55,320 bases of DNA from Gammaproteobacteria bacterium (GTDB lineage Bacteria; Pseudomonadota; Gammaproteobacteria; Steroidobacterales; Foliamicaceae): positions 1 through 55,320 of the forward strand of contig VYBN01000014.1 in assembly GCA_009844425.1 (NCBI GenBank). The letters are read 5' to 3'. The notes beneath the pieces are model-generated. The model was given only the letters and a program-made list of their open reading frames with translations, ran no database searches and was not told the origin of the DNA. Of the stretch, positions 30,641-39,455 are shown one piece after another (position 1 is the first letter of the stretch; the number at the start of each line of letters is the position of its first letter). The position numbers were made by a program, and so were the translations under genes.

Positions 30641-32491
30641 ATGGAACGCGCTTTCCGGATTGCGGGACTGACGACCTTGGCGCTTCAGTTCACGTTGGCA
30701 TCGGCGCAGTCGCTGGACGGTGGCGGCGACGCGGGAATTGAAACCATCGTCGTGACCGCAACACGGCTTGAACAGACGGCAGCAGAGGCAGGGGCGACGG
30801 TGCGGGTCATCGATGCCGCCAGACTGGAAGATCTCGGATTCAATCACGCTGTCGATGCCATCTCCACTACGCCGGGGGTCACCATCAACCAGAATGGCGC
30901 CTTCGGCGGTTCCGCCTCGGTACGCATCCGCGGCGCCTCCAGCGATCAGACACTGGTATTAATAGACGGCGTGGCAGTCAACGATCCGTCGTCGCCCGGC
31001 GGCGGCTTCAACTTCGCCCGCCTGGATACCGAGCATATCGAGCGGATCGAGATACTGAGCGGGCCGCAGTCGACGCTGTGGGGCACGGACGCCATCGGCG
31101 GCGTGGTGTCCATCGTCACCAAGCGGCCTGGCAAGGGTTTGAACGGAAGCCTGTTCGGTCAGGCCGGCTCGTTCGATACCTTCAGGGGCGGCGCCTCCGT
31201 CAGCCATGGCGGCGACGCCGGGGATTTCAGGCTGGCCGCCACGCAACTGACGACCCGGGGCATTTCCAAGGCCGACGAACGCAACGGCAATACGGAGAAC
31301 GACGGCTTCGATTCCCTGACCATGTCCGCAAAGGCCGGGCTGAATTTGCCGCGCGCGGCGCGCCTGGACACCAGTCTTCTTTGGAACGACGCTCAGGCGG
31401 AATTCGACAGCTTTCGATCGGGTGCAGAAGGCAGCGTCGGTGACGGCGATGAAGTCAGCGAGACGATGGAACGATCGGCGCACGTGGCCCTGACGGCGCC
31501 CCTGTTCGACGGGCGGCTCGACAATCGCCTGTTGGTGGGCCGGGCGGAGATCGAACGCCATAACCTGACCAACGGTTTTACCAGCTTCGACGCCATGGGC
31601 GAACGTACGCTCTTTCGCTACCAGGGCACACTGGAAATCGATCCGCGCAATACCCTGGCGGCCGGCGCCGAACGCGAGAAATCGACGGCCAACGCGCACC
31701 GTAGCGTGCTCACCGGTCTGTTCGCTCTCTACGAGTTCAGGCCCGGCGACCGGCTCACGCTCACCGGCGGTGTGCGCTCGGACGATCACGATCGCTTCGG
31801 GTCGGAAACCACTGCCCGGCTTGCCGCCTCGTATCGGCCCTCCCCGCGGGTGACGCTGCGGGGCAGTTGGGGGCAGGGCTTCAAGGCGCCCACCATCTTC
31901 CAGTCCACCTTTTTCTGCTGCGGCGCCACGGCAGCCAACGAATCACTCCGGCCGGAACACTCCAACGGTATGGAAGCGGGCCTTGATTGGAAGTCAGCGG
32001 CAGGCCGTGTCGAGGCCGGCATCACGCTATTTCGCCAGGATACCGAGGATATGATCAATTTCTCCTTCAGCGTTGGCGGCTATGAGAACATCGCCCGGGT
32101 CGAATCCCAGGGCATCGAAGTCTCGGCAAGCTGGACCTTCAACGAGTATTTCGAGGTTCGTGCGGACTATGCCTGGATTGACGCGGCGGAAGGCAATGGC
32201 AATCCGTTGCTGCGTCTGCCCAGGCATTCCGCGACCTTGCTGATGGGCTTTGATCCGCCCGGTGCATTCTCGGGCACCCTGCTGCTGCGCTACAACGGCT
32301 TGGAGCCGGACCGGGGGGGTGTCGAACTCGATGCCTGGACGCGCCTCGACTTCAACGCACGCTACGAGCTTTCCGACCGTTTCGAAGTATATGGGCGCAT
32401 CGAGAATCTGTTCGACACTCACTATCAGCAAATCCTTGGCTACGGGACGCCCGGCCGGTCTGTCTCGGTGGGTGCGCGGTGGCAGTACTGA
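30641..32491 (+). CDS. btuB: TonB-dependent vitamin B12 receptor
   Basis: BtuB imports cobalamins and other corrinoids across the outer membrane. The 616 residues match the family. There is a signal peptide (cleavage near ASAQ, about 23), a TonB box ETIVVTATR (about 32-40), a plug with VRIRGASSDQTLVLIDGV and ERIEILSGPQSTLWGTDAIGGVVSI, and a 22-strand barrel ending in VSVGARWQY with the usual C-terminal aromatic residue. A cobalamin riboswitch controls it. The btuF GTG start lies inside its last codons (13-bp overlap). Confidence 0.94.
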   Translation: MERAFRIAGLTTLALQFTLASAQSLDGGGDAGIETIVVTATRLEQTAAEAGATVRVIDAARLEDLGFNHAVDAISTTPGVTINQNGAFGGSASVRIRGASSDQTLVLIDGVAVNDPSSPGGGFNFARLDTEHIERIEILSGPQSTLWGTDAIGGVVSIVTKRPGKGLNGSLFGQAGSFDTFRGGASVSHGGDAGDFRLAATQLTTRGISKADERNGNTENDGFDSLTMSAKAGLNLPRAARLDTSLLWNDAQAEFDSFRSGAEGSVGDGDEVSETMERSAHVALTAPLFDGRLDNRLLVGRAEIERHNLTNGFTSFDAMGERTLFRYQGTLEIDPRNTLAAGAEREKSTANAHRSVLTGLFALYEFRPGDRLTLTGGVRSDDHDRFGSETTARLAASYRPSPRVTLRGSWGQGFKAPTIFQSTFFCCGATAANESLRPEHSNGMEAGLDWKSAAGRVEAGITLFRQDTEDMINFSFSVGGYENIARVESQGIEVSASWTFNEYFEVRADYAWIDAAEGNGNPLLRLPRHSATLLMGFDPPGAFSGTLLLRYNGLEPDRGGVELDAWTRLDFNARYELSDRFEVYGRIENLFDTHYQQILGYGTPGRSVSVGARWQY

Positions 32492-33345
32492 GCCTAACCG
32501 CAAACCCGTCCCGCACCGGCGGCGGGCTGCTGGCAGCCGCGCTGGCGGCGATGCTCGCCGGCTGCGGCGTTGATTCGCCGGAACCGGCTTCCGGGCACCG
32601 GTGCCCCCAGCGCATCGTCAGCCTTGACTTCTGCGCTGATCAGTATGTGCTCAAGTTCGTCGAAAGGGACCGCATCCTGGCCCTGTCGCCGGATGCGGAG
32701 CGTGAATTTTCCTACATGCGCGACGAGGCGGCAGGACTGCCCTCGGTTCGCCCGGTTGCCGAGGACGTCATTATCCTCAAGCCGGACCTCGTGGTGCGCA
32801 CGTATGGCGGCGGACCCGGGGCTGCGACGATGTTCCGGCGCGCCGGGGTGCCCGTCCACAACGTGGGCTGGGCCGAAGACATCGAGGCCGTTGGCGAGGT
32901 GGTTCTGGAAACGGCGCGGGCGCTTGGGTCGGCGCAACAGGGGCTGGCCGTGGTGTCGGAAATTCAGGATCGTCTGGCGGCGCTGCCTTCCCCTGAACCG
33001 GGTGTTGAAGGGCTTTACATGACGCCCTCGGGTGTTACATCCGGGCCCGGTTCCCTGGTCCACGAGATCATCGTGGCGGCTGGCCTGGAGAATTTCCAGA
33101 CACGGCCGGGCTGGCGGCCGATTCCGCTTGAGCGACTGGTTTACGAACAGCCGGATTTCATCCTTCCGGCCTTCTTCGACAGTCTGACGAATCACCCGCA
33201 CGCCTGGAGTCCGATGCGCCATCCGGTGGCCAGTTCCCGGCTTCAAGCAGGTGAATTGATCCCGATAGAGGGAGCCTGGACCGCCTGCGGAGCCTGGTTT
33301 CTGATGGATGCAGTGGAGACGTTGGCTGCTGCCGCGGCTCGCTGA
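32479..33345 (+). CDS. btuF: cobalamin ABC transporter substrate-binding lipoprotein
   Basis: BtuF captures corrinoids in the periplasm and delivers them to BtuCD. The frame opens at a GTG (32479) within btuB. The 288 residues begin with a lipoprotein signal ending in LAG-C (Cys near 30), so the protein is probably membrane-anchored. Binding-protein motifs include RIVSLDFCADQYVLKF, AEREFSYM, DLVVRTYGGG and IEGAWTACGAWF near the end, in the PeripBP type III fold. Context between btuB and btuC supports the corrinoid role over a siderophore. Confidence 0.88.
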   Translation: MAVLSLTANPSRTGGGLLAAALAAMLAGCGVDSPEPASGHRCPQRIVSLDFCADQYVLKFVERDRILALSPDAEREFSYMRDEAAGLPSVRPVAEDVIILKPDLVVRTYGGGPGAATMFRRAGVPVHNVGWAEDIEAVGEVVLETARALGSAQQGLAVVSEIQDRLAALPSPEPGVEGLYMTPSGVTSGPGSLVHEIIVAAGLENFQTRPGWRPIPLERLVYEQPDFILPAFFDSLTNHPHAWSPMRHPVASSRLQAGELIPIEGAWTACGAWFLMDAVETLAAAAAR

Positions 33346-33432
33346 AGCAGGGGAGTCAATGCTGCAACGCTGTGGCGCGCAAAGTAATACTGCAGAACTG
33401 AATCGTTCGGATTCGGGCTGCAGCGCCGGATC

Positions 33433-34416
33433 ATGCGGATTGCATTCGCGGCGCTGATCCTGGCGTGCGCAACGGCGTTGTTCGCCGCTTGTCTGCTGGG
33501 TTCAACGCCCATGGATGTGGAACGGGTACTGGCGGCTCTGACGCTCGGTGGCGATCATGGCGACCGGCTGGTGGTGTTGCAGATCCGGTTGCCCCGCGCG
33601 CTCACGGCCTTCGCCGTGGGCGTGGCGCTCGGCGCCAGTGGCGCAGCCCTGCAGGGTCTGCTTCGCAACCCGCTGGCGGGACCAGGCGTACTTGGCATAT
33701 CCGCGATGGCCTCCCTGGGGGCGACCGGGGCTTTGTACTACGGTTTCGCCGCCCTGAGCGCCTGGGCGATGCCCACGGCGGCGATCATGGGCGCATTCGC
33801 GGGCACAGCGCTGATCGCCCTGGCGGCGCTGCGAACCGCTTCGGTGGTGACGCTGGTCCTCATCGGTGTGGGTCTTTCCAGTTTTGCCGCCGCGGCCATG
33901 AACCTGATGATGAACCTGGCGCCGAACCCGTTTTCCCTGGCGGACATGATCAATTGGATGCTGGGCTCCGTCGCCAACCGGAGCCTGCAGGATCTGGGAT
34001 TCGCCGCGCCGTTCCTGATCATGGGACTTGGCATCCTGTTTGCCGCCCGCCGCGGCCTGTCGGCCCTGACGCTGGGGGAAGAGGCCGCCAGCGGCGTAGG
34101 GCTGAACCTGCGCCGTCAGCGGCTGGCCATCGTTATCGGTGCGGGCCTGGCCACCGGCGCGGCCGTGGCGCTGGCCGGCGTCATCGGCTTCGTGGGTGTC
34201 GTTGCGCCGCACATCGTCCGGCCCATGGTGGATCACGATCCGGCGCGATCACTGTTTCCGTCGGCGCTGTTGGCGGGATTGATCCTCGTGCTGGCGGATA
34301 TCGGGGTGCGGCTGATGCCCACCGCCACCGAACTCAAGCTGGGCGTGGTGGCGGCTCTGGTCGGTGCTCCGGCCTTCGTCTGGATCGCCATGCAGCGGCG
34401 TAGCGTACATGACTGA
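33433..34416 (+). CDS. btuC: cobalamin ABC transporter permease
   Basis: This FecCD/BtuC-type inner-membrane permease has 327 residues and about nine to ten helices. Diagnostic stretches are LQIRLPRALTAFAVGVALGASGAALQGLLRNPLAGPGVLGIS (33590-33700), VTLVLIGVGLSSFAAA, and GVIGFVGVVAPHIVRPMVDHD, the coupling region that contacts the ATPase. It follows btuF after an 87-bp gap and overlaps btuD by 8 bp. Confidence 0.94.
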   Translation: MRIAFAALILACATALFAACLLGSTPMDVERVLAALTLGGDHGDRLVVLQIRLPRALTAFAVGVALGASGAALQGLLRNPLAGPGVLGISAMASLGATGALYYGFAALSAWAMPTAAIMGAFAGTALIALAALRTASVVTLVLIGVGLSSFAAAAMNLMMNLAPNPFSLADMINWMLGSVANRSLQDLGFAAPFLIMGLGILFAARRGLSALTLGEEAASGVGLNLRRQRLAIVIGAGLATGAAVALAGVIGFVGVVAPHIVRPMVDHDPARSLFPSALLAGLILVLADIGVRLMPTATELKLGVVAALVGAPAFVWIAMQRRSVHD

Positions 34417-35209
34417 GCTGACTGCCCGAGGAAATCTGCGGAGTGCCGCGCAGGGGCTCTGCGCGCAGGGTCTGACAGTGACCGCCGCCGGCGTGACGCT
34501 GGTCCGGGACGCGACGTTCCGCTTGCGCCCCGGCGAACTGGTCACTTTGCTCGGACCCAACGGCGCGGGCAAGACCACCTTGCTCAGGGGCGCCATCGGC
34601 CTGAAACCCTGCGCGTCGGGCCGGGCTCGAATCGACGGGCAAGACACCGCCCACATGGTCCCGCGACACAGGGCGCGGCGGCTTGCCTACCTGCCCCAGA
34701 ATCGCCCCCTGGCCTGGCCAAACCCGGTTCGGGACGTGGTCGCGCTCGGCCGCTTCTCCCATGGCGCCGCGCTGGGTCGCCTGCCGGGTGCCGACCGGCA
34801 GGCCGTGGAACGCGCGCTGACCTCGTGCGACCTTGAACGGCTCGCCGGTCGCTCCACTGCTACGCTTTCCGGAGGCGAACTGGCGCGGGTGCACTGCGCC
34901 CGCGCGTTCGCCGCCGAAGCACCCCTGTTGATTGCTGATGAGCCGGTCGCGGAACTCGACCCGTACCACCAGTTCCGGGTCATGGACCTGATCCGCGACT
35001 TTGTGAATCGTGGCGGCGGCGCGTTGGCCGTGCTTCACGACGTGGTGCTTGCCCGGCGCTACGCGGACCGGTTCATCTGGATGAAGGATGGACGCATCGT
35101 CGCCGATGGCCCGCCCGCCGAGACCTTGAGCGCGTCCCGGCTCGCGGAGATTTACGCTGTGCGCGGGCGCGTCGAAGGCGATCGCGTGGAGATAGAGGGA
35201 CCGCTGTGA
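34409..35209 (+). CDS. btuD: cobalamin ABC transporter ATPase
   Basis: The ATPase of the corrinoid importer. The ATG at 34409 overlaps the btuC stop by 8 bp and gives 266 residues. It contains Walker A GPNGAGKTTLL (near 46-56), Q-loop YLPQNRPL, signature LSGGELARVHCARAFA (near 152-167), Walker B LLIADEPVAELD and the switch histidine in AVLHDVVLA. About 18 residues precede the usual ABC-domain start, so a later start is possible. Confidence 0.93.
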   Translation: MTELTARGNLRSAAQGLCAQGLTVTAAGVTLVRDATFRLRPGELVTLLGPNGAGKTTLLRGAIGLKPCASGRARIDGQDTAHMVPRHRARRLAYLPQNRPLAWPNPVRDVVALGRFSHGAALGRLPGADRQAVERALTSCDLERLAGRSTATLSGGELARVHCARAFAAEAPLLIADEPVAELDPYHQFRVMDLIRDFVNRGGGALAVLHDVVLARRYADRFIWMKDGRIVADGPPAETLSASRLAEIYAVRGRVEGDRVEIEGPL

Positions 35210-35251
35210 TCAGGCCCCCGCGCAGGGTCCGTCCCCGACTGTTCGTGAGCG

Positions 35252-36739
35252 ATGCGCGCTAGGGCCTTGATGGTGCAAGGCACCGGGTCCGACGTGGGCA
35301 AGTCCCTCATAGTCGCCGCGCTGTGCCGCCTCGCCCGTCGCCGCGGGATCGGGGTCGCCCCATTCAAGCCCCAGAACATGTCGAACAACGCGGCGGCCTG
35401 CGCCGGCGGCGAGATCGGCCGCGCCCAGGCACTGCAGGCCCGGGCTGCCGGTCTGGAGCCCGAAGTGGATTTCAATCCGGTTCTGCTGAAGCCGGAGACG
35501 GACAGGCGGGCACAGGTCATCGTGCAAGGCAAGGTGTTCGACAGCATGGAAGCCGCCGATTACATGGCGCGGCGGGGCGCCCGCATGGACGCGGTGCTCG
35601 CGAGTTTCGAGCGGCTGATGAATGCGTACGAACTGATCGTCGTGGAAGGGGCCGGCAGTCCCGCCGAAGTCAACCTGCGCGACGGCGACATCGCCAATAT
35701 GGGATTCGCCCGGCGGGTGGGGGTCCCAGTGTGCCTGGTTGGCGATATCGACAAGGGTGGCGTGATCGCCAGCCTGGCCGGCACGCAGGCTGTGCTGGCG
35801 CCGCCGGACGCGGCGATGATACGGGGCTTTGTGATCAACAAGTTCCGGGGCGATCCTTCGTTGTTCGATGCCGGCGTGGCGGCCATTGAAGAGCATACCG
35901 GTTGGCGTTCCTTTGGTGTGGTTCCCTGGCTCGCATGCGCGGCGGATCTTCCGGCCGAAGACGCCGTCGCGCTTGATGGCGGCCGGCGCCATGCGGGAGA
36001 CGAATTGCGGATCGTCGCGCCCATGCTCTCCCGTCTGGCCAATTTTGACGATGCTGACCCGCTGCGGATGGAACCGGGCGTCGACTTTCGCTGGATACCG
36101 CCTGGGCGGCCCCTGCCCCGGGACGCTGATGTCGTCATCGTGTTCGGCACCAAGTCCACGCTGGGCGACTTGCAATTTCTGCGGTCCCAGGGCTGGGACC
36201 ACGACATCCTCGCCCACGCACGCACGGGAGGGCGTGTACTGGGACTGTGCGGAGGCTACCAGATGCTCGGCTCGCGGATCGAGGATGCGGCGGGCATCGA
36301 TGGCCGGCCAGGCCAGGAACCCGGTCTGGGGCTGCTGGATGTCCAGACCGAAATGTCGGGATCCAAATCCGTGCGTCCGGTTGAAGGACGCTGCGTGAGC
36401 ACCGGGCGCCGCATAACCGGCTACGAAATTCACGTCGGCCAAACCACCGGTAAAGACTGCGAGCGGCCAATGTTCGACGTCGGCGGACGGGCGGACGGGG
36501 CAAGTTCCGCGGACGGCCTGATCGAAGGCAGCTACGTTCACGGTGTTTTCACAGAGGATGAGTTTCGAAGCGCCTGGCTACAGCGCGCAGGCGCCGCTGG
36601 CCGAACGAGTCTGGACTATGGAGCCGCAGTCGAGTCGGCACTGGACGCATGGGCCGACGGCATCGAGCAGGCCCTCGATGTGGATGCGTTGCTGGCGTGC
36701 GCGGCGAGTCCCACCTTTCTGCGAGCAGATTCGTCATGA
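35252..36739 (+). CDS. cobQ: adenosylcobyric acid synthase (glutamine-hydrolysing)
   Basis: CobQ amidates four side chains of adenosylcobyrinic acid a,c-diamide to give adenosylcobyric acid. The 495 residues contain the ATP-grasp-like P-loop region MVQGTGSDVGKS (near 7-18), FKPQNMSNNAA, EGAGSPAEVNLRDGDIANM (near 131-149) and the type I glutaminase domain with nucleophile Cys in GLCGGYQMLG (near 331-340) and His in GSYVHGVF. Its TGA overlaps the ATG of the next gene (ATGA). Its presence means corrinoids can be accepted before full amidation. Confidence 0.95.
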   Translation: MRARALMVQGTGSDVGKSLIVAALCRLARRRGIGVAPFKPQNMSNNAAACAGGEIGRAQALQARAAGLEPEVDFNPVLLKPETDRRAQVIVQGKVFDSMEAADYMARRGARMDAVLASFERLMNAYELIVVEGAGSPAEVNLRDGDIANMGFARRVGVPVCLVGDIDKGGVIASLAGTQAVLAPPDAAMIRGFVINKFRGDPSLFDAGVAAIEEHTGWRSFGVVPWLACAADLPAEDAVALDGGRRHAGDELRIVAPMLSRLANFDDADPLRMEPGVDFRWIPPGRPLPRDADVVIVFGTKSTLGDLQFLRSQGWDHDILAHARTGGRVLGLCGGYQMLGSRIEDAAGIDGRPGQEPGLGLLDVQTEMSGSKSVRPVEGRCVSTGRRITGYEIHVGQTTGKDCERPMFDVGGRADGASSADGLIEGSYVHGVFTEDEFRSAWLQRAGAAGRTSLDYGAAVESALDAWADGIEQALDVDALLACAASPTFLRADSS

Positions 36740-37698
36740 CGGCCGTCTTCGGCGGCGCGCTGCTCATGCTTGCAGCCTGGATCGTCGAGGTGCTGTTCGG
36801 CTATTCGGACTGGCTTTACCGGCGCATCCGGCACCCGGTGGTCTGGCTGGGGGCGATGATCGACGGACTCGACCGGACGCTCAATCGGCCAGCCCTCGGT
36901 TATGGTCTGCGCTATGTTCTGGGTATGGTGGCAACTTTGGCGACCGTGGCGGTCGCGGCCTGCGCGGGCGTGGCGGTCCCGGCGCTGTTGCCGTCATCGG
37001 CAGCAGGTTTCTGGGCCGAAGCGGTCATCGCATCAAGCCTGATGTGTTCGCGCAGCCTGTATATCCATATCGCCGCGGTTTCCAGCCCCTTGACCGCGGA
37101 CGACCTGTCCGGCGCTCGAGCCGCTTTGGCTCAAGTTGTGGGGCGGGAGACCGCAGAGCTGCCTTCCGAGGGTGTCACGCGAGCTGCCCTGGAGAGTCTT
37201 GCCGAAAACACGTCCGACGGCATCGTGGCGCCGCTGTTTTGGGGTGTCGTCTTCGGTTTGCCGGGGCTCGCGGCGTACAAGGCCGTCAATACGCTGGATT
37301 CGATGATCGGCCACCGCGAAGCGCGTTACGCGGCTTTCGGTGGCTTCGCGGCGCGCCTCGATGATGCGGCGAACTTCATCCCGGCGCGATTGACCGGGTT
37401 GCTGGTCGCGGCAGCGAGCCTCAGGCCGGGCGCCTTTGCCGTAATGTGGCGGGACGCACGCCGGCATCGCTCGCCCAATGCAGGATGGCCCGAGAGTGCG
37501 GCCGCCGGCGCGCTGGGCGTGCGGCTTTCAGGTCCACGCAGCTACGGAGGCGCCGAGTCGGCAGAACCCTGGCTCAATGCCCGGGCAGGCGACCCCGAAC
37601 CGGCCGACTTGCGAAGCGGGCTGGTTTTGTACTGCAAGGCCCTGTCCCTGGCCGCGCTACTGCTGCTCGGCATCGCCGTGCTGCAATTGACCCCATGA
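36736..37698 (+). CDS. cobD: adenosylcobinamide-phosphate synthase (CobD/CbiB)
   Basis: This integral membrane enzyme attaches aminopropanol (phosphate) to cobyric acid. From the ATG at 36736 there are 320 residues with several membrane helices. Family motifs are RHPVVWLGAMIDGLDRTLN (near 31-49), SLAENTSDGIVAPLFWGVVFGLPGLAAYKAVNTLDSMIGHR (near 155-195) and DARRHRSPNAGWPESAAAGALGVRLSGP. Both ends overlap neighbours by ATGA, so cobQ-cobD-threonine-phosphate decarboxylase are coupled. Confidence 0.94.
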   Translation: MTAVFGGALLMLAAWIVEVLFGYSDWLYRRIRHPVVWLGAMIDGLDRTLNRPALGYGLRYVLGMVATLATVAVAACAGVAVPALLPSSAAGFWAEAVIASSLMCSRSLYIHIAAVSSPLTADDLSGARAALAQVVGRETAELPSEGVTRAALESLAENTSDGIVAPLFWGVVFGLPGLAAYKAVNTLDSMIGHREARYAAFGGFAARLDDAANFIPARLTGLLVAAASLRPGAFAVMWRDARRHRSPNAGWPESAAAGALGVRLSGPRSYGGAESAEPWLNARAGDPEPADLRSGLVLYCKALSLAALLLLGIAVLQLTP

Positions 37699-38687
37699 AT
37701 GTCGTCGAGGTTCACGGCGGTGCTCTCGATGCCATGCGGCGCCTTTTTCCGGACGCGCCAAACCCTTGGGTGGACTTGTCCACGGGCATCAACCCCTGGC
37801 CCTGGCCGGCCCGGGAAAGCCATTTCGAGTGTCTCCACAGGCTGCCCACCCAAGAGGACTGCGCCCGCTGCGCCGCGGCCATGGCGGCGGCCTTCGGATC
37901 GCCCGAACGCGCAGTACTGCCGGCCCCCGGGAGCGAATTGCTGATCCGGTTGCTGCCGGCCGTCCTGGCGCCCCGGCGCGTTGCCATCCTGGCGCCGAGC
38001 TATGGCGATCATGCGCGCGTCTGGCGTGCGGCCGGTTGCGAAGTGGTCGAAACCCCCGACCCCCTGGCCGAGGCCGACGTAGCGGATGCCGTGGTGATCT
38101 GCAATCCGAACAACCCGGACGGGCGGCGATTTCAACCGGATGAAGTCGAGGCGGCGCATCGTCTCCTGAGCACGCGCGGTGGCTGGCTGGTCATCGATGA
38201 AGCGTTTGCGGATCTTGAACCCGGCCTGAGCCGGGCGCAGCAAGGCGGATCCGATCATCTGCTGATGCTGCGCTCCATCGGCAAGTTCTACGGACTGGCA
38301 GGCCTGCGCGTCGGCGCCTTGCTTGCCCCCGTGGAAGTGCTCGAACGCATGCGGGCCCTTCTGGGCGTCTGGAGCGTGTCGCCCCCGGCGCTGGCTATCG
38401 CCGCCGCCGCGTACTCCGACGGGGCCTGGCAAACAGCGACACGCTGCCGGTTGGCGGAGGCGCGGCGGCGCCTCGACCAACTGTTGCAGGACAGTCAGTG
38501 CCGGGTGGTGGGCGGCACCGACCTGTTTCGATACGTGGAGGTGACCGATGCCCGCGGACTCTGGCGGCAACTGGCGCGCAAGGGGATCTACGTTCGCCGC
38601 TTCCCGTGGTCGTCGCGCCACTTGCGCGTCGGGCTCCCCGGAAACGTTGGCGAGGCGCGTCGGCTCAGGGAGGCGCTCAGCCCTTGA
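37695..38687 (+). CDS. threonine-phosphate decarboxylase (PLP enzyme)
   Basis: It makes aminopropanol phosphate from threonine phosphate for the nucleotide loop of B12; naming differs between systems (cobD in Salmonella, cobC in Pseudomonas). The ATG at 37695 gives 330 residues of the class I/II aminotransferase fold: HGGALDAMRRLFPDAPNPWVDLSTGINPWPWP at the start, CNPNNPDG (near 136-143), and SIGKFYGLAGLRVG with the PLP-binding Lys (near 196). It overlaps cobD upstream and the convergent cobU by 11 bp at the stop codons. Confidence 0.92.
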   Translation: MNVVEVHGGALDAMRRLFPDAPNPWVDLSTGINPWPWPARESHFECLHRLPTQEDCARCAAAMAAAFGSPERAVLPAPGSELLIRLLPAVLAPRRVAILAPSYGDHARVWRAAGCEVVETPDPLAEADVADAVVICNPNNPDGRRFQPDEVEAAHRLLSTRGGWLVIDEAFADLEPGLSRAQQGGSDHLLMLRSIGKFYGLAGLRVGALLAPVEVLERMRALLGVWSVSPPALAIAAAAYSDGAWQTATRCRLAEARRRLDQLLQDSQCRVVGGTDLFRYVEVTDARGLWRQLARKGIYVRRFPWSSRHLRVGLPGNVGEARRLREALSP

Positions 38688-39186
38688 GCGCCTGGTGCAA
38701 TCCCGCGACCATGAATTCGACCCGCTGGCAGATGGCCGCGACGGCCTGGTTCAGCGAGCCCTGGGCATCGCGGAACCTGCGGCCGAGCGGCGTGACCGGC
38801 GCCAGGCCCATGCCTGCCTCGTTGGATACCAGGATGACCGGCCCGGGAGGCCCGGCGAGGAACCGGGTGAGCGCCGCCGTCTGCGTGTCCGCATTCCGCC
38901 CGTAATGCATCAGGTTCGAGAGCCATACTGTCAGGCAGTCCACGACAACGACTCGATCCGGGGAAGCGGTGGCCTCAAGCGCTTCAACAAGTTCCAGCGG
39001 AGCTTCCAGCGTGCTGAATCCGGGTCCGCGCTCGGCGCGATGGCGGTCGATGCGCTCGGACATCTCCGTGTCCGACGGCTCGGCGGTGGCGATAAAGACC
39101 CGGTCCGGGGCCATTTCCCGCGCCAGTTCAAGCGCCCGATGACTCTTGCCCGACCGTGCGCCGCCAATTACAAGGATCGTCTTGAT
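38677..39186 (-). CDS. cobU: adenosylcobinamide kinase / guanylyltransferase with no ordinary start codon
   Basis: CobU phosphorylates and guanylylates adenosylcobinamide. It shows the P-loop GGARSGKS, VFIATAEPSDTEM, HRAERGPGF, DCLTVWLSNLMHYG and NEAGMGLAPVTPLGRRFRD. The first ATG (39114) lies after the P-loop and cannot be the start. In the family frame the sequence extends back through KTILVIGG to a TAA contributed by a MITE-like element at 39208, with no ATG, GTG or TTG between. The best start is an ATC at 39186, giving 169 residues; a preceding GGTGGCGAGGG could be a ribosome site. The insertion has probably removed the original start, so expression may be poor or absent. Confidence 0.82.
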   Translation of the reverse strand: MKTILVIGGARSGKSHRALELAREMAPDRVFIATAEPSDTEMSERIDRHRAERGPGFSTLEAPLELVEALEATASPDRVVVVDCLTVWLSNLMHYGRNADTQTAALTRFLAGPPGPVILVSNEAGMGLAPVTPLGRRFRDAQGSLNQAVAAICQRVEFMVAGLHQALKG

Positions 39187-39207
39187 ACCCTCGCCACCTG
39201 CCGTCCG

Positions 39208-39348
39208 TTAACCCGCATATTTCACCCGTTTCCGGAAACCGGAAAGCGCAAGCGAAGAGCAAAGCGTGATTCCAGGCAACTCGACAAACCTCCGTCGAAT
39301 CAACACGCCCCGGCAACACGGCGCGGACGGGTGAAATATGCGGGTTAA
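39208..39348. mobile_element. MITE-like element, copy 3
   Basis: This 141-bp element has ends TTAACCCGCATATTTCACCC and GGGTGAAATATGCGGGTTAA, exact inverted repeats over about 22 bp. The interior is close to copy 1 (24232). It abuts the 5' end of cobU. The ATG in its left end (read on the minus strand) is one frame off from cobU and meets a stop after 16 codons. Confidence 0.85.
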
Positions 39349-39372
39349 TCCAATTGGACATATTGCCACGAA

Positions 39373-39455
39373 TTTGATTTATCGGTCGCTTTTTGGAACA
39401 CTAGGGAGTCGGCGTTTCAGCAGGAAGCGTCTTTTTGCTTGCGTTTCACGCCACC
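39373..39455. repeat. dispersed repeat related to 26618-26827
   Basis: TTGATTTATCGGTCGCTTTT and TTTCAGCAGGAAGCG followed by GCGTTTCACGCCACC match the two flanks of the repeat nested at 26648. It lies in the 273-bp gap upstream of gltB, which otherwise shows no gene. Its AT-richer part could contribute to the gltB promoter. Confidence 0.45.

Noticed and set aside
36649..36735. longer N-terminus for CobD/CbiB
   Set aside because: The extra 29 residues are the shadow of the cobQ 3' end; the ATG at 36736 overlaps the cobQ stop and matches the family start.
39128..39361. open frame across the MITE-like element and the cobU start
   Set aside because: Its frame is not that of CobU and the translation is unrelated to any domain; it reads through the element by chance.
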